64,000 nucleotides of DNA from Melanopsichium pennsylvanicum (lineage: Eukaryota > Basidiomycota > Ustilaginomycetes > Ustilaginales). The stretch is from positions 1,178,001 through 1,242,000 of the forward strand of contig OAPG01000002.1 in the NCBI GenBank assembly GCA_900208305.1, in the 5' to 3' direction. Within the stretch, counting starts at the first letter, position 1. Each line of letters opens with the position of its first letter. A program made the position numbers and the translations under genes. The notes below the pieces were generated by a model that was given only the letters and a program-made list of their open reading frames with translations, made no database searches and was not told where the DNA came from. Below are positions 49,371 through 59,153 of the stretch, in pieces.

Positions 49371-52265
49371 TTACTGAGTCCTGGAAAGACGCCTCGAGGC
49401 CTCCTGGGCCTGAATGCTTCCCAAACGTTGGAGCTCGGTGCTCGACATGTGAACCTTCTTCTCGCCACCAAAGCCAGCCTTGCGCTGAGCCCTCTTGAGG
49501 AAAGAGGTACGGTTCGAGTACATGCTGTCGGCCCTCGAAGTGGTCCTGCTGAGGCTCTCGCGAGCAGCAGCGGGTGTCTTCTTGGATCGGATGCTGTTGA
49601 GCAACCACTTGGCAAAGAACTTGACAAAGTCCATGGGGAAGTACCAAATAATGTTCCAGACCCAGACGATACCGATCCAGCCACCTTCGATCGAGTGAAC
49701 GTTGGTGAAGCCCCAGTCACCATAAGCGGCGATGATCGACGAAATGAGCTGAGCGAGACAGAAAGCGCCCATAAGAGCAAACGAGGGGCGTTCCATCCAC
49801 GAGAAGCCGTGCGATCGGGTGACAAAGATGAGGGCTTGGGCAAGAATGGCAACCTGGAGGTAAATGATCATGTGCAAACGAGGGTCGTTGGGGTTACCGT
49901 GAAGAGGAGTAACGTTAAACTTGTCCTCGAAAAAGGTGGTCTTGTAGATGACGGCGTACAGCGAAAGCGTCGAAGCGACCTGGTAAAGACCGTAGAGCGA
50001 ACCGCAGAAGAAAAGCTCGGTAAGGTCCCAGTGCTGGGGCTCGAGGGCTGGCTTGACGGTGTCGAGCGAGAGTGTCATGATGGAACCGTCGTTGAGGAAA
50101 GCAATGATAAGCACCATGAAGGGGGGGAAGTCCGACTTCCAGATGAAAGCGAGAAGAGCGAAACCGACGACAACACGGATGGTGATGGCAGCGGCGTAGG
50201 CAGCATAGTTCTTCATACGACCGAAAATGATACGCGACTGACGGATAGCCTCGACAATGGTGGAAAGACCAGGCTCAGTGAGCACAATATCGGCGGCACC
50301 ACGGGCAGCATCGGTAGCACCCTCCACGGCAACACCGACATTGGCACGCGCAAGAGCAGGAGCATCGTTGGCGCCATCTCCCGTCATTGCAGTCAAGTGA
50401 CCGAGACCCTGGAGACGCTTGACGATCTCGTACTTGTGCTCGGGGAAGACACCGGCGAAACCATCAACATCCAAGATCATGTCGTCAAGCGACTTGTAAG
50501 GCGAACCAGGGGGCAAGACACCGTCGACGAGAACCTTCGAGTTGAACATGCGGTCACCCAGACCAAGACGACGACCGGTCTCCTTGGCAATAGCAAGCTG
50601 GTCACCAGTAACCATCTTGACGCGGACACCGAGGGCCTGGGCGTTGTCAAGAGTCTCCTTGGTGTCGTGACGAGGAGGGTCGAAGATGGCAAGGAGACCG
50701 AGCAGCTCGAAACCGTTACCCTCAGCCTCGACTTCACCAGAGGGAACCTCCTCGAAGGCGACAGCCAAACCACGAAGACCGCGGTTGGCGAACTCCTCGA
50801 CATCGGCCTCGAGAGCGTTCTCCTGAGCCTCGGTCTTGTTGCGCTTGCAGAGGTCGATGATGATGGAAGTCATGCCTTTGGTAGCACGCTTAATCTTGCC
50901 GGTAGCCTCCTCGAGGTAGGTAATCTCGGTACGCTTATCGACAGGGTTGAAGGGCTTGAATGCCAAAAGCTTGATACCGTTACGAGCCTCAGCAGGATCC
51001 TTGAGAGTACCGACAATGGTAGCATCGATGGCATCCTGGTTCTCGGTACGAGAAGCGTAGGCGGCAAATCGGATAACGTCCTGGACATCGGCCCAATCCG
51101 AGTAGAGCTTGACGAGCTCAGTGTCGATGGTAAGCTTGTTGGTGGTCAGGGTTCCGGTCTTGTCAGAGCAGAGAATGTCGACACCAGCGAGCTCCTCAAT
51201 GGCGGTAATACGGGTGACAATGGCCTTGTGCTTGGCGAGCTGCTGGGCACCGACGGCGAGGGTGACGGATAACACACAGGGCATGGCAATGGGGATACCA
51301 CCGATCAAGAGTACAAGGATGTTGTCGATACCACGACGGTAGCGGTATCCGAAGCCGGCGTAGAGGATCAAGATCTCGAGGACGATGAAGAGACCAATGG
51401 TAACCATGCAGAAGAGACCGATGCGGGATAGAACCTGCTGCAAGTGACCGGTGGTGTCGTCGTCAGAGCCAATTAGGGTAGCGGCACGACCGAAGAAAGT
51501 GTTGGGACCTGTCGAGATGACAACACCCTCGGCCTCACCCTGCTTGCAGATGGAACCAGAGAAGCACTGGTCACCAACCTTCTTGTTGACGGGCAGGGAT
51601 TCACCGGTGAGCGAAGCCTGGTCACACGAAACGTTGATGGCGTCGAAAAGACGGCAGTCACCGGGAACAATATCTCCGATCTTGAAAGCGACGACATCAC
51701 CGGGGACAAGGTCGGCAGACTCGATCTCTATCCAGTTGCCGTCACGCTTGCAACGGGCCTTGGGTGCGAGCGAGTCCATGAGGGCCTTGACGGCGTTACC
51801 AGCGTTGCGTTCCTCGATAAAGCCGATGGTGGAGTTGATGAACAAGAGAAGGACGATACCGACAAAGTCTTGCCAATCGGGGGCCTTGCCCTCACCGTTG
51901 GAAAGGGCAATGGCGACAATGGCGGCGCCCTCCATAACCCAGGAGAGAGGGTTCCACATGAAGGAAAGGAACTGGAGGATGGGGTTGGGCTCCTCGGTCT
52001 CAATCTTGTTGGGACCGAAGATGTCGCGACGGCGGTTGACCTCCTCCTCGGTGAGACCACCCTCGTTGCACTGAAGGAGAGTCCAAACATCCTCGAGTTC
52101 AATGGCCTCAATGTCAACCTTGGCCTTGTCGTAAAGGTCCTCGGCCTTAAGCTCAATGGTGCTCATATCGACGAGAGCATGCTTGGGCCCGCTCTCAGCG
52201 GCATGCTCCTCGTCAATGTCTCGGTGCCTGGTCACCTTCTTTTCCTGGTTGTCAACGTCAGACAT
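49371..52265 (-). CDS. PMA2: Plasma-membrane H+-ATPase, plant-type P3A
   Basis: 964 residues. All P-type landmarks are present: actuator TGES (QASLTGESLP), TM4 GGIPIAMPCVLSVTLAVGAQ, phosphorylation site CSDKTGTLTTNKLT, the KGMTSIII/KMVTGDQLAIAKE nucleotide-binding motifs, hinge MTGDGANDAPALARANVGVA, and TM6 FMVLIIAFLNDGSIMTLS with the proton-binding Asp. Ten membrane spans can be placed. The pump exports H+ using ATP and energises nutrient uptake. Sequence around TM4, TM6 and TM7-10 (LQVAILAQALIFVTRSHGFSW) resembles plant AHA pumps more than yeast Pma1, and the N terminus is short. The C-terminal tail is Ser/Thr/Arg-rich (SLSRTTSRADSM, ending RRLSRTQ) and probably regulatory, but lacks the plant YTV end. 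U. maydis has a plant-like pump named Pma2, which I think is this gene. It has no coding intron. Confidence 0.93.
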   Translation of the reverse strand: MSDVDNQEKKVTRHRDIDEEHAAESGPKHALVDMSTIELKAEDLYDKAKVDIEAIELEDVWTLLQCNEGGLTEEEVNRRRDIFGPNKIETEEPNPILQFLSFMWNPLSWVMEGAAIVAIALSNGEGKAPDWQDFVGIVLLLFINSTIGFIEERNAGNAVKALMDSLAPKARCKRDGNWIEIESADLVPGDVVAFKIGDIVPGDCRLFDAINVSCDQASLTGESLPVNKKVGDQCFSGSICKQGEAEGVVISTGPNTFFGRAATLIGSDDDTTGHLQQVLSRIGLFCMVTIGLFIVLEILILYAGFGYRYRRGIDNILVLLIGGIPIAMPCVLSVTLAVGAQQLAKHKAIVTRITAIEELAGVDILCSDKTGTLTTNKLTIDTELVKLYSDWADVQDVIRFAAYASRTENQDAIDATIVGTLKDPAEARNGIKLLAFKPFNPVDKRTEITYLEEATGKIKRATKGMTSIIIDLCKRNKTEAQENALEADVEEFANRGLRGLAVAFEEVPSGEVEAEGNGFELLGLLAIFDPPRHDTKETLDNAQALGVRVKMVTGDQLAIAKETGRRLGLGDRMFNSKVLVDGVLPPGSPYKSLDDMILDVDGFAGVFPEHKYEIVKRLQGLGHLTAMTGDGANDAPALARANVGVAVEGATDAARGAADIVLTEPGLSTIVEAIRQSRIIFGRMKNYAAYAAAITIRVVVGFALLAFIWKSDFPPFMVLIIAFLNDGSIMTLSLDTVKPALEPQHWDLTELFFCGSLYGLYQVASTLSLYAVIYKTTFFEDKFNVTPLHGNPNDPRLHMIIYLQVAILAQALIFVTRSHGFSWMERPSFALMGAFCLAQLISSIIAAYGDWGFTNVHSIEGGWIGIVWVWNIIWYFPMDFVKFFAKWLLNSIRSKKTPAAARESLSRTTSRADSMYSNRTSFLKRAQRKAGFGGEKKVHMSSTELQRLGSIQAQEASRRLSRTQ

Positions 52266-52270
52266 GTTGG

Positions 52271-52627
52271 CTGATGACGGAAGGGGGAACGGAATGGGGG
52301 ATGGGGGAAAGCAGGAAGGAGTGGATTCTGTGGGCGAACCGAATATATAGCCAGAGGAGTGGAAAGATTGTCAGCGAATGTAAGTCGTGGTGGGAACGGA
52401 AGTGGAAAGTGGGGAAAAAGGGTTCCAAGTGCCGAAATTTCATATGTGCTGGTCTTCTTTGACGCAACGCAATGCGGAAACAACACAAGCTTGGCAATGA
52501 AACTCGCCTGCTTGAGTCCCCTATTCGCAAACAACAGCTTGAGCCCCGCTTGGTGGCAACATTATGACAGCGCGTGTTAGGCACAAAGAGGGAAGACGGG
52601 GCCAGAGCAGATTCAAAGCAAACTTAC
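52271..52627 (-). other. Probable 5'UTR intron of the H+-ATPase gene
   Basis: On the minus strand a strong donor (CAGG followed by GTAAGTTT) lies at 52627 and an acceptor (CATCAG) at 52271, six bases before the ATG. The stretch upstream of the donor is a pyrimidine-rich leader with a TATA box about 260 bases before it. This layout suggests a 357-base leader intron. A TATATA sequence inside the putative intron (about 52345) is an alternative, intron-less promoter. Confidence 0.55.
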
Positions 52628-52888
52628 CCTGTAAGGAATTCGCCCAAATTCAAAAACGACGATAACTGTTGATCCAGTCGGAATAGGGGAAAGGGCGGGA
52701 GAGAAGAAACTGCTTTCGAACGAGGATGTGAATAGCGAGTTTCTGACCGAGTGAGACGGCGCTTGTGCCTATTCTCTTTTCCTTGCGTACGTATTTGAAA
52801 CGGACGAACGGGTATAGTGAAAAGATGGAGGGTGAGGACGAAAGGTGAGGGAGAGGCACCGAAGAATGAAGCTGACAAGATGGATCTG

Positions 52889-52895
52889 CTATATA
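52889..52895 (-). promoter_or_regulatory. TATA box for the H+-ATPase gene
   Basis: TATATAG on the minus strand, followed by a C/T-rich leader (CTCTCCCTCACC-type sequence) typical of strongly transcribed fungal genes. Position relative to the proposed leader intron makes it the likely main promoter. Confidence 0.5.
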
Positions 52896-55800
52896 CTCTT
52901 TCCGGTCGGGCTGGGTCCGTTCGTGGGCGAGGAGGCGGATCAACTTGAGGGGGCTAATAGAGCAGCAAGCAGCGAGCAGTGAGAAACGAGGAACCGAAGG
53001 ATATTAGCGGCGACGGAATCAAGGCTCTATCAAGCCAAAACAATCGTCCTGGACTTGCGAATGTGCATGCAAGTGGCCTTGTTTTTCGCAAGAGAAAACG
53101 GGGTCCACATCAATCGGTCCAAATCTCAGTCAATCACCTCAACAATCAAGAAGAGGGCAAAGGGGGTTTGAGACGGTAGCCAAAGATGCCCAATCTCGGA
53201 ACAACCGAACACAGCTTCCAATGCGCACAAGCCAAATGAAATCCGACAAGCAGGGCGACGCAAAGTGGACAGTCAAGCCAGCTGACTTTTCCTTCATATC
53301 TCGCAGACTCTTGGCCAATCGGCAGGCATTTGAGTTGCTGCCGGACACATTGACACCGTACAGTAAAGGCAGATGACAGGATACAGTAACTTGATTTACA
53401 ATTGTCTGTCCAGAAGCGAAGCATCCGAAAACTTGAACGGCAGAGATTCACTATTTTGCTTCAAACAAATGCATTCGAAACAAAGGTGGGGCGCCCAACA
53501 CTAAGACAGACAGGCCAAGGCAAAACATGCAAAACCCTATTTTCTTCCATTTTTGGACTCTTGTGGAAAAAAGACTGGTCAACCGCCGCTTTGGGTGAGA
53601 TCGACACAACACCTGTCAACAACCGAAACTCTGGCTCTTTGGTAATTCTTCCCCCTTGCCCTCTCGCGTGGTGAGTTCAAAATTCATCAATACGTTTCAC
53701 AGAGACGGGCTGATCCGAAGGGAGAAAAAAAAAAGTCGGACAATCAAAACTTGGTCTGTCAAAAGGCACCAAAGTTTCATTTTTTTGAACACATGGAACA
53801 GTCAGACACTTTGACGAAAGGTCGGATCTGATCAAAAAAAAAATCCGTGTTAGTCGCACTACCATGTAGCCTGACGCCTCGAGCACATTCGCCATAAGAT
53901 ATAGTTTAGCTACGATCTGTATCCCTTTGCCAAGCGAGCCGATTTGGGTTTGACCGACGGTCGGCCGTGTCTACATCGACGCACTTTGGTACAACCTCGA
54001 ACCACTCCTTTGACACAAAGGGCGCGCAAGAAAAGAGCCAAGACTACACTAGTCCTGAGGAATGGCTTGGCTTCATTCTTCATCATAAAATTTGCAAGGC
54101 AGGGGGGCAAAAAAAGCGAGAGTACCCCCGGCATTGCAAGTGGGATGAGCTTCGAGGCTTGCACCTTGTTATGCCTGATCTTACCTTACAAGCCAATCAG
54201 AAGACGTAGGCCTTGTTGGTGACCGCATGCTGTTTGCTGCAGTAATCGACCTTTGTTGCGCAATCTACGTGGAGCGCCGCTTCAACGAGATGCAGTACAC
54301 TACAGTCAATACAGAGAGAGGAGGGGAGGAAAGGCGACAGAATGAAGATGGGAGTTGGCCACATGAGAGCTGAGCAACAGCATGCAGTGCACCGAAAAAT
54401 GGATGCAGCTCTGGTTTTCTCTGGTAGCGGAAAAGATTATCGCAACGCAACTCACAGCTGCACAGTAGTGTCGAATCTGGCTCGAGCAGTTTCCACTCTA
54501 CCAAAAAATCTGTAGAGAGCCACTAGTAACGTCGTGTTGAATTGAAGGGAAAAAATCCCTGCATTCAGTCGCTGTTTTTGTTCCTCCCCATGTCCATAAG
54601 CCTATCACTACTGTACTGCACGGTCCATGATGGAATACAAGCTTCACCATGCTAGCATTTGAATTCGGCCTGACGCATTGAAAGAGCAAATCGTCGGCTT
54701 ACGCGAAAGGCACGCCCTTTCGAATGCGCACGCATTTTTTAGCTCAAGAGTGGTCGACAGACTCGCCTACGACCGCACTTTCCAACCTTGAATTCATGCC
54801 AAATCCGAGAGGTGCCTCGCCTCGGAAATTCACCGTTGTCTCTGCCAAATCACTCATATTAAATGGCTCCTAGCTCTCTGACGGCTCTTGCCGAATGCAC
54901 AAATAAAAAAAACCCTGCCAAGCTTGGACTTTGGAATGTCTTGGCCTTGAAGTCAATGGACCAAAGCCCGATATTGCTCTACGAGAGTAGATCACCGCCA
55001 TCCCCTTGTCCCGTACGGCTCGAGCACGGATCTCTCCACTCGGCAGCATATACAGTTGGCTTTACTACCACAGCTCGTCGTCATCGCAAGCAAAGGTTCG
55101 GAATGTCAAGATGTGTTGGTATCTGAGATCACTACCTGTTTAAGAGCAAGTTTTCAGAGTACGGTAGCACCAAGAAAAGTGCGCAAATCTCGTTTAAAAG
55201 CACGGGGTCGCAGGTCAACCCTTTTTGTCCTTGTTTTTTATATTTATTTTGTTTTTTTAATCTTATTTTTTCAAATTGTGTCTCTCCCTGATCGCACTTT
55301 TTTTTTATTTAATTGCAACTCGACGCCAAGTTGACGTGAAAGCTTTACAGTAGTTTGATAAAGTAAATTTACAACCCACCTGTTCTTGACTCAACTCTGG
55401 TGACAAAAAAAAAATCGACGGAAGAAGCGTGCATCTTTTTTTTCTCTTGGCGTGAATTTGTAAATTTCAGTCGCGATTGGGCGAGAGAGTTTTGCGTTTG
55501 GTTGCAGATAAAGCAAAGCAGGTGGGTCCAGGGTTGACCCTTGGCCCACGCTTGTCGAATATGCCCACCTGACACTCCGATGCTGTTCTGCTGTCTCGCA
55601 TTTTGCAATACAGCCCTTATGTTGCAGAAACCGAAAAGGTCCCGTCGGTGAATTTCCCGTCTCGTGGTTAAATCGCAATCCACCTCCTCAAGAAAACCGA
55701 CAGTAAAATTGCTCCTCCTCTTGGAATCGCGTGGCCTTTAAGAGCCAGAAACAACACACAACACAATCGACCTAGATCCAGACGACGAAATGCCACCGAC

Positions 55801-58800
55801 GTCGGCCCTTACGCGTCGGGACTGCTCTATGTTTTTGTCAAGTAGGCCACTCTAGACTTAGTTCTAGCCAATGTTCATGACATGTATCATTTTGGAAATT
55901 CACGCAGCAAACGTGCTAAACCATCAAAATAATTCCATCCACCGAGAGACCAGCCTTTTCGCACATCGCAAGGTACAAAGAGCGGTAGATTCTCCGGCGC
56001 TGTCATTGACACGGTTTTGCAATACAGCAGTCATGACATATTGTGCATGAATGGGCAGGAAGCATTAGACACCGTTTGATTGTCAAATGATTTGTGTGAC
56101 AGTATCAGTAGGAACAACTGTATGACAGATGCAAGTCTGCCGAAAACGACGGCTGCGAGTTGCCGAGAGGAGCAGCAGCAGAAGAGAAGCCATATTAACT
56201 GGCCTCGCTGCTCATAACAAATCAACGACAAGAGTACAACGAGAAGAGTAATTTACAATACTTCCGGTCCGTTTGACTTCTCGCGTGGTCGGACTCCCCC
56301 TGCCTCTCTCTCTCTCTCTCCTTTCTTCGTTCCAAATCGTCACTAAAAGTTTGTGTCATGTCAGGTGCCAGACGCCGAACTTGGATGACATGTGTTTCAA
56401 GCCGTCATGTGTCAACCATGATCACGCACCATTTGGACAGCCACTTGAATACAGATGCGGGATCGGCTTCTTATCACTGGTCCGCATGCCATTTATTGCA
56501 CTGTACTCACTCTCAATCTGAAGTATGTAAATTACTGTAATTCATCATCGATCCATGCCACGGAGATGAGAGGAGAAGAGCTATGTGCGCGGGTTGTCTG
56601 TGAATCGGCCGAAGACAGCCCTGCTCTCTCTTTCTCTCTCTCCCTTGATCGTACGCCTTTGCGCGGTTCGCTCGAAAGTGTCCATTTTCCAAAGGTCGCC
56701 CCCTAATCGATCAAGAACAAATCGTCTGCTGCTGCTACTGCTGACCAATTGCCTCCCTTCGTCATCAAGCCCTCGCTTAGACCTCTGTCGCGATCAAATA
56801 TACCACAAAGTGGCACAAGTTGCAAGCCGTGGAGAGTGAGTGGTGGAACCACCTTTTGCCGCGGCATCGGAAACTTTGATGTGCGAATCTCAAATTGGAT
56901 GCCATCCCCGGAAACACTATCTACGAATCAGAGAAGAATTGTTCTGCGGCCGAATTCTGCTTTGCTCACTCTGATTTCTTGCCTGCGAATGATCAAGATG
57001 GCAACGCCAGGTAGAGCAGAGGTCGACACAGAGATGGAAATGATGGGACAACAAATCGGTATGAATTCAAGCCAAGAAGCTCAGCCGTAAAGACGAACGA
57101 CGACGATGGAGGGATATTGTCTTGGCATATTATAAGCGGGGCTCCTTGATCTATCGAGATTGAATCGCGGGGAGACCAAGTAGGGAGAAAGGGACAGTCT
57201 GAGGGGGTCACCTCGGTCGGTGCCCTTGGTTGCGTAACGACGGTGCGGAGGCCAAGCTTCCCATCACTACCTAACTACCAATCCTTCTTGTTCGGAATGA
57301 GATTCATCCATCCTTTCTGCTGATTATCGTTCAAGTTACCTCTCATTGTTGCCAAGAAGATTGTTGCCGTTTAGTCGTAGCATTTCTGAGTCAGCTGTCC
57401 AATCCAAGTCAAATACTGTGTACTGTATTCAAATGCAATGGATGGCGGCGTTGCATGATGCCGATAGGTCAACAACTGGTTGCGTAGGAGAGGTATGGAA
57501 TTCGTGCACAAATTGTGCAAACCCTTTTTTTTGGTCTTGGCTCAAAAAAACCCTCAACCCTGCTCCTCAATCTCTCTTAAGAATCCCTGTTCTCGAGACC
57601 CTGATTTTCCTCCGCCCTAATTCCTCATTATTTGCGTGAATTTCGCCGAAATCATGCAACGGGCCAAGGAGAGGAGACAAAAATTGTGTTGGAGTAAATC
57701 GAATATGGCCGAATTATTTTTGAGCAAGGATGCAAATTATTTTCCTCAGACGGATGCCACCTTTTTCTTTTTTGGTGGTCTACCACTGCATCGGCCAAAT
57801 CTTGCCTTATTTTGTGATGCCAGAAATGCTGTGAGATCCAGCAGAGCCAACAATTCTGAAAGAAAAAATCGATGTCGCTGCGACCTGAAACCTGTTCAAT
57901 AGTGCCCTTTGGCTTGGCATGCTACTGGTGCGCCAAGAATTGTCGAACGCGGGACACGCATGTCGATCTCAGCTGTCGCAGCAAAGCCTACTCTGCCTCA
58001 CCGCTGTCGTTCTGATGATCGCTTCTCGCAGAGAACATGTGTGTTGAGGGTGAGTTTGGTTGGAATGCACATGCTTCGACGTCTCGTTGTTCTCACTCAA
58101 TATGCTGCGCTGAGCAGGGGTATTTTGAACCAAATCAAACTTGCTTTGCTGCCAGTATATCGAGAAATGACAACCACTACCATGCAGGTGCTCCTGCTCT
58201 ATCAAAGCAATCAGTTGTTCGCTTGATGCCTACTTGTTCCGCACATTGTTGCTGCTTATCCAACAAAATCCACCATCCCGCCCCTCCGTGCTGTCAATTG
58301 TGTCAACAGGCCTTGCATATCATCAGTTCTTTCATGCGTTCGCTTTACAGAAGCTGCAAGCCTCGAGACTCGGAACTGCCTCTCTCAATTAGACAAATCG
58401 TGCGCCAGCGAGAGCCAGGATTCTGAAGGAAACCACGCTACACTGTAGACATCTCGGCTTCTACTGTACGCCCTTTGTCCTATCAGATCTTCGTATCAAT
58501 TCTCCACACTTCAACCCCCACTTCGATGAATATCCAGTATTGAACGAGTCTCCCTTTTTTTTCCTCAAGAACTCGGAAAGCTGATTCCGGAAACCAAGCG
58601 CCTGCGCAACAGCATGCTAAGTGCGATCCTGCCAAGAAGAGGGAAAAAAATCCCTCTTCTTCTGTGTTTCTAGAACAGCAAGCGAACTGAAAGAATGCAC
58701 GTCCTCCCCCCCTCCGCAACTCTATTCCCGAGATCACTTTGTGCACATCTTCGACAGCGCTACTCCCTGCCTTGTCATTCACATAAGTGCCCATCACATC

Positions 58801-59153
58801 GTCACCCTGCAGTGTTGGTCCTCGTACTAATACGCAAGGCCGACGCTTCCATCGAGGCGTCACGGATGAGGCCCCCATTCCTAAGCCCAGTACCGAGCTT
58901 GGCGAAAAGGAGCTTTAGCTCGCAATTCGTTGCCAAGATCCGCACAGATCTTTCGCAAGAATCAGACAAAGATCGATTCCGTACACAGCCACGCTCACTT
59001 CACTCTATAATGCTGTCATGCTGACACACGCTATTATTTTCCAAGCGCTAGCATCGACACTATGTTCGGGCCGCGGGATATCTAAAAGAAGGCACAATCT
59101 ACTCTATACAACCTTCTCAGAGCCGACTCTACTACCGCTGCTGCTGTTGCTGC
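52896..59153. other. 6.3-kb interval without recognisable genes
   Basis: The longest gene-free stretch in the window, between the H+-ATPase promoter and the Mdm34 stop. No frame exceeds about 130 codons and none shows a domain. It holds at least seven TACWGTA motif copies (53359, 53382, 54609, 55346, 56533, 57421, 58462), a (TC)n tract at about 56304-56321, and two copies of TTTTGCAATACAGC about 410 bases apart (about 55600 and 56014). It could contain long regulatory DNA, non-coding RNA or decayed sequence; none is supported directly. Confidence 0.5.
56304..56321 (+). repeat. CT dinucleotide microsatellite
   Basis: About nine TC units in the gene-free interval. Confidence 0.8.

Noticed and set aside
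49428..51272. 614-codon plus-strand frame opposite the H+-ATPase gene
   Set aside because: It is the antisense shadow of a strongly codon-biased gene; the minus-strand product has all P-type ATPase motifs.
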